DNA of 64,000 nt from BMS3ABIN03 sp964418885 (lineage in GTDB: Bacteria; Bacteroidota; Ignavibacteria; Ignavibacteriales; Ignavibacteriaceae). This document shows positions 36,736-46,572 of the stretch, one piece after another. The first letter of the stretch is position 1, and every line of letters begins with the position of its first letter. The notes under the pieces are model-generated. The model ran no database searches. It had not been told where the DNA came from and saw only the letters and a list, made by a program, of their open reading frames with translations. The position numbers and the translations under genes are program-made. Location of the stretch: the NCBI GenBank assembly GCA_964418885.1, contig CAYQNW010000009.1, positions 1-64,000 on the forward strand. Reading direction: 5' to 3'.

Positions 36736-38084
36736 AATTTGACCGCAACATAATACCTACTCCTTCCCCGGTATCATTATTCACTGTTCCTGAAGAGGAA
36801 ACATTTAAACTGGAAAACGGATTACAGATTTATCACATTAAAAAATCAGAATTGCCGATTGTACTGGTTAAAGTTGTAATAAACTCCGGCAGTAAATTCG
36901 ATCCTGTAGATAAAAAAGGAACATTCAATCTTCTTTCAATGTGTATCGATGAAGGGGCTGGTAAATTTAACTCGCTTGAATTGAGCGAACAGTTTGATCT
37001 TTTAGGCACCAGTTTTTCCATCCATTGCAACAGCGATAACATCCAGCTAACACTTCAGACTCTAAAGGAAAATTTTAGTAAATCTCTGGAATTGTTATCG
37101 AAAATTCTGATTGAACCTCATTTAAAGAAAGAAGATTTTGAACGCGAGAAAAGAAAAATTTTAACAAGACTTCAGCAATTGAAAGATGATCCGGAATATC
37201 TGGCAAATGTTTCTTTCGAATCTATATTAATAGGTAGTCAGAATTCATATTCATTTCCTGTTTTGGGAGTTGAAAAAAACATCAAACAAATCGCAACTGG
37301 GGAAATAAACGACAGTTACAAGAATTTCATTCTGCCAAATAATTCTTTTATGGTCGTTACCGGTGATATAGATAAAAATGAACTGATGAAAGTTCTGAAG
37401 CAAAATTTATCGGGATGGCAGGGAAAAAGTTTTAATAACCTGCCTAAACTTAAAAATAAAAAGGACATCCACAAGATTTATATCGCGGATAAGAAAGATT
37501 CAGTTCAAACAGAAATACGAACCGGTCATCATTCCACCGGTAGAAATTCAGAAGATTATTTTGCCAAACATTTGCTAAATAGTACTCTGGGTGGTCAGTT
37601 TACAAGCAGGATCAATCTTAATCTTCGTGAAAAACACGGATTCACTTACGGCGCAGGATCCAATTTCAACTATTATAAGGATGAGGCTTATTTTTCCGTT
37701 TACACATCTGTTGGAATCGATGATACGTACAATGCATTGAAAGAAATTTTTCGTGAACTAAATGATATCATGAACGGCGTAACAACGGATGAATTAAATT
37801 TTGCTAAATCGTCTATCGTAAGAAAATTTCCTTCCAATTTCGAAACTTATAAACATATTACATCTAACATAACCGGAAAAATCATTTTCGATTTACCCGA
37901 TAATTATTTCATAAAGTATATAGAAAATATCAATTCCATTTCACTCAATAATGTTAATAAAGCAGCAATTGAAAATATTTTTCCTGATCAAATGACTACT
38001 GTGCTGGTTGGCGATAAGGATAAGCTTCTGAAACAACTAAAAAGTGATGAGTTTGGTGAAGTGGAAATTTACGAGAGTGAATAA
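36732..38084 (+). CDS. M16 family peptidase homologue, non-catalytic partner
   Basis: A 450-residue M16 protein lacking HxxEH: the matching position reads LLSMCIDEGAG, so zinc cannot be bound as usual. It keeps the C-terminal substrate-binding R/Y motif in LNLREKHGFTYGAGSNF near 300, which catalytic partners often lack. This division of labour is the M16B heterodimer rule. It overlaps the catalytic gene by 4 nt and converges with the unknown anchored protein gene at 38,103. Confidence 0.92.
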   Translation: MKFDRNIIPTPSPVSLFTVPEEETFKLENGLQIYHIKKSELPIVLVKVVINSGSKFDPVDKKGTFNLLSMCIDEGAGKFNSLELSEQFDLLGTSFSIHCNSDNIQLTLQTLKENFSKSLELLSKILIEPHLKKEDFEREKRKILTRLQQLKDDPEYLANVSFESILIGSQNSYSFPVLGVEKNIKQIATGEINDSYKNFILPNNSFMVVTGDIDKNELMKVLKQNLSGWQGKSFNNLPKLKNKKDIHKIYIADKKDSVQTEIRTGHHSTGRNSEDYFAKHLLNSTLGGQFTSRINLNLREKHGFTYGAGSNFNYYKDEAYFSVYTSVGIDDTYNALKEIFRELNDIMNGVTTDELNFAKSSIVRKFPSNFETYKHITSNITGKIIFDLPDNYFIKYIENINSISLNNVNKAAIENIFPDQMTTVLVGDKDKLLKQLKSDEFGEVEIYESE

Positions 38085-38102
38085 TGTAATAGTTTCTGAA
38101 TT

Positions 38103-39116
38103 CTATTCTTCCTCTTGCTTTTCAATCATAAGAGAAGGATGAACAACTTTATAACCGATTTTTCTAAACCTGTTTATTTCAGGAATTAACTTTTCGAATC
38201 CTTCATAATTAACAACAATAATTCGGTTTCCCCCATCATCCATGTTCTTCATTAAATAATCGAAATCACTTTTAATCTGAAGTTCGTTTTTGTATTCAAG
38301 ATCGATTAATTCTCTAAGCTTCAACAATTTAATATTTCTTTTACCAAGCTCCTCTTTAATTAATGTAAACACTTTTGAATGGAACAAATCCGAATTATCA
38401 TCAATAACAAAAAAAGATGCGCCGGAAAAATCCTGTATAATTGTGAATAGGGTAGATTTTATTCTGTCCTGAGAATAATAATCACGAAGCTTGTATTTAA
38501 TTTCTGTGATATCATCGTTTAACAGAATTGAAAATGTTTTCTTTTTCCCTGTTATAAATCTCGTTATATCGAAATTTTTCGTTGAAGGAAGCATCAAAGG
38601 AGAAAACGGTTCGGGAATATCAAGAAATAAAGAATCTTCTGAATCAGTTAACTTATAATTACTTAATATGAATGAAATTGTTCCTGCAATACGATGAATT
38701 GTATCATCATATCTAAACTCGGATTTTAAACGGACTTCATTTCCCACATAAAATTCAGTTTCAGTTTTTCCAGAAGAATTTTCTTCTTCGGAAATAATTT
38801 TTACACCCTTGTTGTTAAAATTTATATTTAGCTCCGTAAGAATTACGGGTATAGAAAGATCAACAGGAACATCAACAAGATATGAATTTATATTTTTTTT
38901 GCTCCGTTTTTCTTTTATCCAATCGTTGTTAATTCCGAAACTGTGCAGCGAAAACAGAAATAAACTATCAATTCCGGACGTGTTGATTTCCCTATTGTTG
39001 GTATCAATTTCAGGTGCTTCATTTAAAATACCAACAAGCAGATTCACAACTAATAAAAGTACAGCCGCACCAAATAAAGTAAGTGCGGCTGTTTTCTTAT
39101 CAAAGTTAAATTTCAT
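38103..39116 (-). CDS. Unknown membrane-anchored protein
   Basis: A 337-residue protein with one N-terminal TM helix (about 11-30) and a large extracytoplasmic part. The region from about residue 190 (KTFSILLNDDITEIKYKLRD and later FFVIDDNSDLFHSKVFTLIK) has an alternating beta/alpha look. It faintly recalls the divergent polysaccharide deacetylase (YibQ-like) fold, including a closing IIVVNYEGFEKLIPEI helix, but the metal-binding Asp/His set is not evident. It starts 2 nt after the enoyl-CoA hydratase stop and is the last gene of the truA group. Function unassigned. Confidence 0.6.
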   Translation of the reverse strand: MKFNFDKKTAALTLFGAAVLLLVVNLLVGILNEAPEIDTNNREINTSGIDSLFLFSLHSFGINNDWIKEKRSKKNINSYLVDVPVDLSIPVILTELNINFNNKGVKIISEEENSSGKTETEFYVGNEVRLKSEFRYDDTIHRIAGTISFILSNYKLTDSEDSLFLDIPEPFSPLMLPSTKNFDITRFITGKKKTFSILLNDDITEIKYKLRDYYSQDRIKSTLFTIIQDFSGASFFVIDDNSDLFHSKVFTLIKEELGKRNIKLLKLRELIDLEYKNELQIKSDFDYLMKNMDDGGNRIIVVNYEGFEKLIPEINRFRKIGYKVVHPSLMIEKQEEE

Positions 39117-39118
39117 AT

Positions 39119-39901
39119 TTACTTGTTCTTAAACACTGGTTTTCGTTTTTCAAGAAATGCAGATGTTCCTTCTTTAAAATCTTCCGTACCGCAGCATAAT
39201 GCAAAAAGACTCGCCTCTAATTTTTGTCCTTCTTTAAGTGAAAATTCATTTACAGCACGAATACTTTTCATTGCCAGACGAATTGCCTGTTGACCCTTTC
39301 CTGCTATTTTTGTTGCCATACCTTGTGCATTATCCATCAATTCATTTAAAGGATAAACTTTGTTTACAAGTCCTATGCGTAGAGCTTCATTTGCATCGAT
39401 CATATCGGCAGTTAAAATATATTCAGTGGCTCTTCCCGAATTTATTAACCTTGCAAGTCTTTGAGTGCCGCCATAACCGGGAATGATTCCGAGATTAACT
39501 TCCGGCTGACCAAATTTTGCAGTTTCACTTGCGATACGAATATGACAGGCAAGTGCAAGTTCGCAGCCCCCGCCAAGTGCAAAAGCATTTACCACTGCAA
39601 TTACAGGTTTATCGGATTGTTCTATTTTGTTGAAAACAGCTTGTCCTCTTTCTGCAAATTCTTTTGCACCCACAATATCGAGCTTGTTAAGTTCTGATAT
39701 GTCCGCCCCTGCTACAAATGCTTTCTCACCACTACCGGTTAAAATTATTACATAAATATCATTATCGTTTTTTAACTCATCAAAAACCAAATCAAGATCA
39801 TTAATTGTTTGTGCATTTAATGCATTCAATTTATCCGGTCTGTTTATAGTAACAACGGCAACGTGATCTTTTATTTCCAGCAAAAGTGTTTTGTAACTCA
39901 T
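39119..39901 (-). CDS. Enoyl-CoA hydratase (crotonase family)
   Basis: A 260-residue crotonase that hydrates trans-2-enoyl-CoA in fatty-acid or related acyl-CoA metabolism. Oxyanion-hole region KAFVAGADISEL near 60 and ALGGGCELAL near 108 are present. Both catalytic glutamates of hydratases are visible, in GGGCE and in GQPEVNLGIIPGYGGTQRL. Closest in type to short-chain 3-hydroxybutyryl-CoA dehydratases. It follows the outer-membrane barrel gene by 8 nt, an odd partner; the operon looks like a housekeeping mixture rather than a pathway. Confidence 0.93.
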   Translation of the reverse strand: MSYKTLLLEIKDHVAVVTINRPDKLNALNAQTINDLDLVFDELKNDNDIYVIILTGSGEKAFVAGADISELNKLDIVGAKEFAERGQAVFNKIEQSDKPVIAVVNAFALGGGCELALACHIRIASETAKFGQPEVNLGIIPGYGGTQRLARLINSGRATEYILTADMIDANEALRIGLVNKVYPLNELMDNAQGMATKIAGKGQQAIRLAMKSIRAVNEFSLKEGQKLEASLFALCCGTEDFKEGTSAFLEKRKPVFKNK

Positions 39902-39909
39902 CTTAATAT

Positions 39910-40500
39910 TTAATAATTGATAAATAGTGGAATTCTGACTTTGAGATCGACAGAAATAAATTGATTACTTTCCAGGTAATTATACGAGGCGATTATTTCC
40001 ATAAGAAACATAGATAATCCAACACCGGCAGTTGCTCCAAACTTTGCAGTTTCTTCAGTGAAGTTGCTTATGCCTGACCCGGCTTTAAATTCATGTAATT
40101 TATCAAAATACGTGAATGAAGCTGAAAGCTCAACTATTGGTATGAACAAAACAACCTGTTCAAGAAGTGGACTAAAATAATACCGTACCCCGAGCTGAAG
40201 TGGAAAAGCATTTGTTGAAAGATTTGAATATTGTGTTTCCTGGTAAAAGCTTTGTGATCCGGGATATTGCTCAAATCCTACCTTTGCAAAAACGAAAAAC
40301 GGCAAGACACCATTATCTGTGTATGATACTTCTATATTAAATCCATAACCGAGATCAGTTGAGTTGGAAAGATTCCCAACCGGCATCCTTGGTCCCACAC
40401 CGAATGCAAGAAAAATTCCCTGGGCTTTTTCAGCGGGTGGATTAATTGCATAGGTCGGAACACTTAAAACGATCACAAAAAAAATAAAAAACTTTTTCAT
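39910..40500 (-). CDS. Outer-membrane beta-barrel protein
   Basis: A 196-residue exported protein with signal peptide (MKKFFIFFVIVLSVPTYA) and about eight amphipathic strands with alternating hydrophobic residues and aromatic girdles (LGYGFNIEVSYTDNG, GVRYYFSPLLEQV, LGVGLSMFLMEIIASYNYL). It resembles small OmpW/OmpA-like barrels in size. The specific role is unknown. It lies in a tight run between the DUF2231 gene and the enoyl-CoA hydratase gene. Confidence 0.75.
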   Translation of the reverse strand: MKKFFIFFVIVLSVPTYAINPPAEKAQGIFLAFGVGPRMPVGNLSNSTDLGYGFNIEVSYTDNGVLPFFVFAKVGFEQYPGSQSFYQETQYSNLSTNAFPLQLGVRYYFSPLLEQVVLFIPIVELSASFTYFDKLHEFKAGSGISNFTEETAKFGATAGVGLSMFLMEIIASYNYLESNQFISVDLKVRIPLFINY

Positions 40501-40546
40501 TCAAATCATTGAATTCATTAATCAAAAAATAGTAAAAAGTATACTT

Positions 40547-41014
40547 TTAATCATTCGTTTCCTGTTTATCAATTCTTAGTTCAGTCCCAACTCCAAACTT
40601 TTTTACCAGATCGCCACCGTAATCTGAAGTTTGATAAATAAGAAAACAACCAAATAACGCCAGTAAAATTATAAAATACTCCAATGCCTTACTCGATTTT
40701 TTCTTCAATACAAAAAAAGTTTTTAACACCAATAAACCTGAAAAATACCAGACAGTTAAATTTGCATAAGTCTGATGATGATTGAATAACTCCCTACTTG
40801 CATTGTTCCAGTTGTGAAAAGCTGAAAAAGCCTGGTTTCCAGTAAGAACAGCCACCATAGCTCCGATTACACCGAGCAATAAAAGTAAGTGAGCTGTTTT
40901 AGAAAAAAAATTCTTTTTAAAAATAAACCCGATCAATTCACAAAGAACGTACGTCAATAAAAGTGCAATCGGAAAATGAACTACTTGCGGATGTAAACCG
41001 GCTAAAAAATCCAT
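40547..41014 (-). CDS. DUF2231-type four-TM membrane protein
   Basis: A 155-residue inner-membrane protein with four hydrophobic helices. The N-terminal LHPQVVHFPIALLLTYVLCE is the hallmark of the DUF2231 family, whose conserved histidines suggest heme or metal binding; here two histidines are in LHPQVVHFP and others lie near NHHQTYANLTVW. It is 9 nt downstream of truA, so cotranscribed. The function of the family is not established. Confidence 0.82.
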   Translation of the reverse strand: MDFLAGLHPQVVHFPIALLLTYVLCELIGFIFKKNFFSKTAHLLLLLGVIGAMVAVLTGNQAFSAFHNWNNASRELFNHHQTYANLTVWYFSGLLVLKTFFVLKKKSSKALEYFIILLALFGCFLIYQTSDYGGDLVKKFGVGTELRIDKQETND

Positions 41015-41023
41015 ATGTAATAT

Positions 41024-41749
41024 TTAATAATCTACTCTATACAAAAACAGTCCTTTTGCAGGGACAGAATCTCCCGCTGCTTCTCTGGATTTATCATCGA
41101 TGATCTTTTTGATGTAATCATTTCCTCCTTTTTCATTCATAGCTTTTAACATCGTACCGATTATAGCCCTCACCATGCCGTGTAAAAATCTATCCGCTGA
41201 AATAAAAAATAAATAAAAAATTTTTGTTTCCCGAAATGTAACTTGTTTTACCTCACAAACTTTATTTTCAATATTACCTTTTTTCTTGCAGAATGAAGAA
41301 AAATCTTTTTTCCCTAAAAAATCCATACTCAATTTGTTAAGAGATTTGATATCAAGATTTTTTTTATGAACAGAATACTTGTAATAAAACGGTGATTTTA
41401 TTTTCGAGAAAAGATACAAGTAAGTTCTTTGCTTAGCATCAAAACGTGAATTAAACAATTCGCTAACTTTTTCAATCTTTATTACAGATATATCTTCCGG
41501 CAAAACTGAATTAAGTGAATGCTGAAAATGATAAACATCAATTTTATTTTCGCATCTGAAATTTGCTACTTGTCCGAGCGCATGAACACCTGAATCTGTT
41601 CTGCCAGAGCCGATCAGATTTATCTCTTCTCTTAGAATTGTATTTACAGAATCCGAAATTGTACCCTGGATGGTTTTTGCATTTTCCTGAATCTGCCAGC
41701 CTGCGTAACCGGTACCATCATATTGAATTGTTAATCTATAATTATTCAA
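41024..41749 (-). CDS. truA: tRNA pseudouridine(38-40) synthase TruA
   Basis: Isomerises uridines 38-40 in the tRNA anticodon arm. The 241-residue protein has YDGTGYAGWQIQ near residue 9, the catalytic Asp52 in GSGRTDSGVHALGQ, and FLHGMVRAIIGTML near 195, all strong TruA signatures. Translation starts at TTG (41,749-41,747), as no better in-frame ATG precedes YRLTIQYDG. It heads a five-gene minus-strand group. Confidence 0.95.
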   Translation of the reverse strand: MNNYRLTIQYDGTGYAGWQIQENAKTIQGTISDSVNTILREEINLIGSGRTDSGVHALGQVANFRCENKIDVYHFQHSLNSVLPEDISVIKIEKVSELFNSRFDAKQRTYLYLFSKIKSPFYYKYSVHKKNLDIKSLNKLSMDFLGKKDFSSFCKKKGNIENKVCEVKQVTFRETKIFYLFFISADRFLHGMVRAIIGTMLKAMNEKGGNDYIKKIIDDKSREAAGDSVPAKGLFLYRVDY

Positions 41750-41805
41750 TTCGGATTAACATTTATTAGTAGAAGATTTTGGAATTCTAACCGGTATTTT
41801 TCTTT

Positions 41806-43122
41806 TCAAATATAAAAGATAAGTGTGATCAATGAAATTAAAACCAGGAGTCCGAGTCCGATCAAAACAAACTTTTTGAATTCTTTTGAGCCCCAGTAAA
41901 GTGATATAGCTATCTTAATAACATTGTTGGAGGCGGTTGCAATAATTATTGCTGCTACTGCAGTAGAAATATTAATAGAAACAGGCAAAAGATGAATAAC
42001 GGAAAGAACAATTGCATCAACACTGGTTATGCCGGCTATAGCACTTACACCGTATAAAGCCTCGGTGCCGAGATATAATTGAGCGGCTTTGCTCACAACT
42101 ATTACAATACCAAATATCAAACCGAACAACAAAGCAAATCTAAGCTCAAGCGGATTTTTTAATTCAAATACTTCATTGATTGGGCTCTGAATTTTCCTTT
42201 TAAGCAAAAAACTGATTAATAACCCGGCAGCACCAAAAATAATGAGTGGCAGCCAGGCATACATTGCAAACTTTAAGTTTAACAAAACAATAATAATAAA
42301 GATCCTGAGATACATAACTGAGGATGCCAGCATAACACCAACAGCATAATTTCCGGCGAGCAGTTCACTTTCCCTGCTCTTTTTCGACATAGAAAAAGTA
42401 ACCGCGGTACTTGAAACCATTCCACCTAAAAATCCGGTTAATCCTATACCTTTGTCTTTTCCAACATATTTAACAAGAATATATCCGACAAAACCAATAC
42501 CACTTACAAATATTACTAAAAGCCATATTGTTCTTGGATTAAAAATGTTTAAAGGATCGATTGTTTGATTGGGAAGCAACGGCAATATGATAATTGTTAT
42601 TATTGCCAGTTTCACAATGGCAAGAATATCCTCACTGTTAATCTTCCCTACAAATGAATGCAACTGAATCTTTAATGAAAGGAATAAAATTGTAAAAACC
42701 GCAATTGCTGCTGCTACTAAAATCATATTCCAGTAAACAAGAGAGCCAAGAATAAAAACAAGTAAAGCCGATGCTTCAGATGTGCCGCCGAGTCTTCCTT
42801 CTCTTGCAGAAGAGATGTATGAAGTTGTAATCAGCGCAGAATAGCCGATAAAAATAATTCCGTATAACCATACGTTTGTTATTGAAGCAACTAAAGCTGC
42901 AGAGAAGCCAAGCATAGATAGTAAAGGATAGGTCCTGATACCGGCAAAAATCTTACTTGCTTTAGAACGTGAATGTTCTCGTTCCAATCCAATCAATATT
43001 CCGATAAGAATTGCAATAATTAATTTCTGAATGATTATGAAAAATTCGTCCGGTCCCAAAACTGATTGTGGTATCGGAAAGTTGAATTGAAATGATTTTG
43101 CGGAATCCTGAATTGGCGTCAT
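41806..43122 (-). CDS. MgtC/SapB-DUF4010 integral membrane protein
   Basis: A 438-residue polytopic protein. The N-terminal third (about residues 28-160) is an MgtC/SapB domain with AILIGILIGLEREHSRSKA and FAGIRTYPLLSMLGF. The remainder is the DUF4010 domain, with repeated hydrophobic helices and GFLGGMVSSTAVTFSMSKKS near 230. The fusion is a known family of about this length with no settled function; Mg2+ or phosphate homeostasis is only an analogy to MgtC. The leader contains a 6-bp hairpin (43,154-43,170) of unknown meaning. Confidence 0.88.
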   Translation of the reverse strand: MTPIQDSAKSFQFNFPIPQSVLGPDEFFIIIQKLIIAILIGILIGLEREHSRSKASKIFAGIRTYPLLSMLGFSAALVASITNVWLYGIIFIGYSALITTSYISSAREGRLGGTSEASALLVFILGSLVYWNMILVAAAIAVFTILFLSLKIQLHSFVGKINSEDILAIVKLAIITIIILPLLPNQTIDPLNIFNPRTIWLLVIFVSGIGFVGYILVKYVGKDKGIGLTGFLGGMVSSTAVTFSMSKKSRESELLAGNYAVGVMLASSVMYLRIFIIIVLLNLKFAMYAWLPLIIFGAAGLLISFLLKRKIQSPINEVFELKNPLELRFALLFGLIFGIVIVVSKAAQLYLGTEALYGVSAIAGITSVDAIVLSVIHLLPVSINISTAVAAIIIATASNNVIKIAISLYWGSKEFKKFVLIGLGLLVLISLITLIFYI

Positions 43123-43309
43123 TTTTGCAATATTTTCCTATTTATTAAGAAGTTACCGGTTCTGCCGGTATCCCAAAAATATTCTATAACAAAATATATA
43201 AGATTCCTGATTAAAACAGCAGATTTAAATCGCATAAGAAAAAATTTTATTTCCATTTTCTGCCTGCTAAATTATAACAAATGATCTTATTTGCCGACAA
43301 ATAAATCGA

Positions 43310-46300
43310 ATGAGTAAAAACAACACATACCAATTGTTATTCGAAGAAGCAGACGAATCCCGACTTATTCTTGAATCAAAATCTCTTTCTTTGCTTGATA
43401 TAAATAAACAAGCAAGAAAGTTACTTGGAATAACTAAATCAAAAACAAAAAGATATAAACTGCCTGATTTTTTCACCCGGGATAAGAGAAAGGTCTCGGT
43501 AGCACGGTTTAATAAAATTAAAAGGAAAAAGAAAGGAATTCTTGGAAATGTTGAAATTCAAAATTTAAAAGGGAAAAAATTTAACGTAGAAATAGAAACG
43601 ACAAAGATCAGAGTTGAAGACAAGGAAGTTATTGAATGTAAAGTTCATAACCAGAACAAAAATTTTCCGGTTGTCAAACACGATGAAGTAAAATTTAAAA
43701 CGTTATTTGAATCGGCTAACGATGCGATACTGCTTTTAAACAACGATACATTTTTAGATTGCAACGAAAAAACACTGGAAATATTCGGCTGTTCAAGAAA
43801 TGAAATCATCAATAAAAAAATACATAAATTTTCTCCTCGCACCCAACCTGATGGAAATAAATCCAAAGAAATTGCTCTGGAAAAAATAAATGCAGCGCTG
43901 GATGATATACCGCAGTTCTTTGAATGGAAACATAAAAAAGCAGATGGAACTCTGTTTGATACGGAAGTAACCCTTAATCGCGTTGTTCTTGAAAACCAGG
44001 TAATGCTTCATGCAATTATTCGTGATATAACAGATAAGAAGTTGAAAGAATCAACTATTCGCGAACAGAACAGAAGAATAAATACTTTGATGGGCAATCT
44101 TCCGGGAATGGCATACCGCTGTAAGCTTAACAGGAAATGGACTATGGAATTTGTAAGTGAAGGATGTCTTTCTCTTACTGGTTATAAACCTGAAGATTTT
44201 ATTAATGATAGCACGATCGCGTACAATAATATTATTCATCCGGAAGATCGTGACCGGTTGTGGATTGAAATAAATTATGCATTAGAAAAAAAGAAACCTT
44301 TCACAATTTTATATAGAATATATACACGCGACGGCTTTGAAAAATGGCTATGGGAAAAAGGGATAGGAATTTATAATGATTCCGGTGAAATAATTGCTCT
44401 CGAAGGTTTCATATCGGATATAACAGACAGGAAATTATCTGAAGAAAAAATATCAATGCTTGCACACGCATTAAAGAGCATAAGTGAATGCGTTTGGATT
44501 ATGGATATGAATGAAGTCATCATGTTTGTAAATAATTCTTTTTGCAAAACTTATGGCTATGAACAGGACGAAATTATTGGGAAAAAGATTTCAATAATAC
44601 GTTCACCAAATAATTCAGTACAATTGATAAACAAAGTTCGCTCTTTCACTTTTGAAGATGGCTGGAGCGGAGAACTATTAGACATAAAAAAATCGGGCGA
44701 AGAATTTCCTGTACTACTCTCAACCTCAATCATTAAGGATGATTCCGAGAAACCTATTGCATTAATTGGCATAACTAACGATATAACTGAAAGAAAAAAA
44801 GCAGAAGAAGCATTAAGACAAAGTGAAGAAAGATTTAAATCATTAGTTGATAACATGCTCGAGCCGGCAATTATATTAGGTATGAATGGCTCAATTCTTT
44901 TTGCTAATAATAGTGCTGCACACCTTGTAGAAATTCATTCCCCCGCAGAAGCAAACGGGAAAGATATTTTTGAATTTTTGCACCCTGATTTCAACCTGCA
45001 ATTAAAACGTACTTTTATAAAAGCGAAAAAGAATCCTGATTTGTTTTCAGCAGAATTCAAAATTCTTACTTTGAAAAACAATGAAAAATGGGTTGAGGGT
45101 TTAGGCAAAGAAATAATTTTTGATGGAAACAAATCAGTTCTGATAACTTTACATGATATTTCAGGCAGAAAGAAGGCTGAAAAACAATTGAAAGAAGCAA
45201 AAGAATATGCAGAAGAGATGAATAAATTAAAGTCTGCATTTCTGGCTAATATGAGTCACGAATTACGAACACCTCTTGTTGGAATTTTAGGTTATTCTGA
45301 AATGTTACTCGAAAAGTTAAAAGATCCGGAACAGGTTGATATGATTGACAAGATTCTCTTCAGCGGTAATAGACTTATGGAAACTCTTAACTCTGTGCTC
45401 GATCTTTCAAGAATAGAAGCTAACCGAATCGATATATATCTGGAACCCATTAATGTTCCCTCTATTGTTAAAAGACACGCAGAAATCTTCAAACCAACAG
45501 CAGAAAAAAGAGGACTTTATCTCCACACATTATTTTCAGATGAAAATATAACTGCGCTTTTAGATGAAAGATTTCTAGGACAAATAATAAACAATCTTGT
45601 AAGCAACTCAATTAAATTTACTAAGAAAGGTGGAATAACCATACGAGTCGACACTATTCAGAATGCAATGGAAAAACTTGTACAAATCTCTGTTTCAGAT
45701 ACAGGAATTGGAATACCGCAAAAAAACCTGGATACTATTTTTGAAGAATTCAGACAGGTAAGCGAAGGTATCAACAGACATTTCGAAGGAACCGGTTTAG
45801 GACTAACTATCACGAAAAGATTTGTAAAATTAATGGATGGAAAAATTAATGTAAAAAGCGAAGTAGGTAGCGGCTCCGAATTCGTGATTACTTTTACAGC
45901 ACTCGATGAATCAGTAGACGTAATGAAACCAAAAGGAGAAGATGTCAGCCGTTCCGTAATCACTCAAAACCATTCCCCATATTTAAAGACAGTACCAGAA
46001 GTATTATTTGTTGAAGATGACCAATCAAGCAAAGATGTAACACAATTATTTTTAGAAGGAATTTGTGATTTAACCTTTGCCAAAACAGGTGAAGAAGCAC
46101 TGGAAATTGTAAGACAAAAAAAGTATGATGCAATATTGATGGATATTAATTTGGGTTCCGGAATTAGTGGAGTTGAAACAACTAAGCTTATCAGGAAAAT
46201 GAAAGATTATAAAAAAATCCCTATTATAGCAATAACAGCGTTTGCTATGGATGGAGATAAAGACAAATTCCTGAGTTGTGGCTGCACTCATTACATTTCA

Positions 46301-46372
46301 AAACCTTACGATCGCAGCTCAATTTCCAAATTGATGAAAAATATTTTTGAAAACCAATTAAGTAAGACATAA
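43310..46372 (+). CDS. Soluble multi-PAS hybrid histidine kinase
   Basis: A 1020-residue cytoplasmic sensor kinase with no TM segment. In order: a short PAS-like N-terminus, PAS domains at about 130-245, 254-373, 379-495 and 507-621, HisKA with phospho-His near 648 (NMSHELRTPLVGILGY), HATPase with NNLVSNSIKF near 761, DTGIGIP near 797 and GTGLGLT near 827. A C-terminal receiver has phospho-Asp near 944 (ILMDINLG). Signals are probably redox, gas or small ligands. The PAS at 130-245 closely matches one in the next gene, so the two are paralogues. Output regulator unknown. Confidence 0.93.
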   Translation: MSKNNTYQLLFEEADESRLILESKSLSLLDINKQARKLLGITKSKTKRYKLPDFFTRDKRKVSVARFNKIKRKKKGILGNVEIQNLKGKKFNVEIETTKIRVEDKEVIECKVHNQNKNFPVVKHDEVKFKTLFESANDAILLLNNDTFLDCNEKTLEIFGCSRNEIINKKIHKFSPRTQPDGNKSKEIALEKINAALDDIPQFFEWKHKKADGTLFDTEVTLNRVVLENQVMLHAIIRDITDKKLKESTIREQNRRINTLMGNLPGMAYRCKLNRKWTMEFVSEGCLSLTGYKPEDFINDSTIAYNNIIHPEDRDRLWIEINYALEKKKPFTILYRIYTRDGFEKWLWEKGIGIYNDSGEIIALEGFISDITDRKLSEEKISMLAHALKSISECVWIMDMNEVIMFVNNSFCKTYGYEQDEIIGKKISIIRSPNNSVQLINKVRSFTFEDGWSGELLDIKKSGEEFPVLLSTSIIKDDSEKPIALIGITNDITERKKAEEALRQSEERFKSLVDNMLEPAIILGMNGSILFANNSAAHLVEIHSPAEANGKDIFEFLHPDFNLQLKRTFIKAKKNPDLFSAEFKILTLKNNEKWVEGLGKEIIFDGNKSVLITLHDISGRKKAEKQLKEAKEYAEEMNKLKSAFLANMSHELRTPLVGILGYSEMLLEKLKDPEQVDMIDKILFSGNRLMETLNSVLDLSRIEANRIDIYLEPINVPSIVKRHAEIFKPTAEKRGLYLHTLFSDENITALLDERFLGQIINNLVSNSIKFTKKGGITIRVDTIQNAMEKLVQISVSDTGIGIPQKNLDTIFEEFRQVSEGINRHFEGTGLGLTITKRFVKLMDGKINVKSEVGSGSEFVITFTALDESVDVMKPKGEDVSRSVITQNHSPYLKTVPEVLFVEDDQSSKDVTQLFLEGICDLTFAKTGEEALEIVRQKKYDAILMDINLGSGISGVETTKLIRKMKDYKKIPIIAITAFAMDGDKDKFLSCGCTHYISKPYDRSSISKLMKNIFENQLSKT

Positions 46373-46572
46373 AATATACCCTGCTCCCTCTTTCTAATTC
46401 TTAACAAAAACAGACAAAATTGATCTGATCAGTACTATTATCAAGCTTTAGGGGAAAATATTGCAGCTTTTCAGCTATTTTTACAAATAATAGTCGCAAT
46501 AATTCTATAGTAACCATTTAATTGCTGGCATAAAATTTATTGATTGTATGCATTCAATAAGCCGATAAGAAA

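Noticed and set aside
43154..43170. TACCGG/CCGGTA hairpin upstream of the MgtC-DUF4010 gene
   Set aside because: Short stem with no anti-terminator or riboswitch-like context; a Mg2+ sensing leader cannot be supported.
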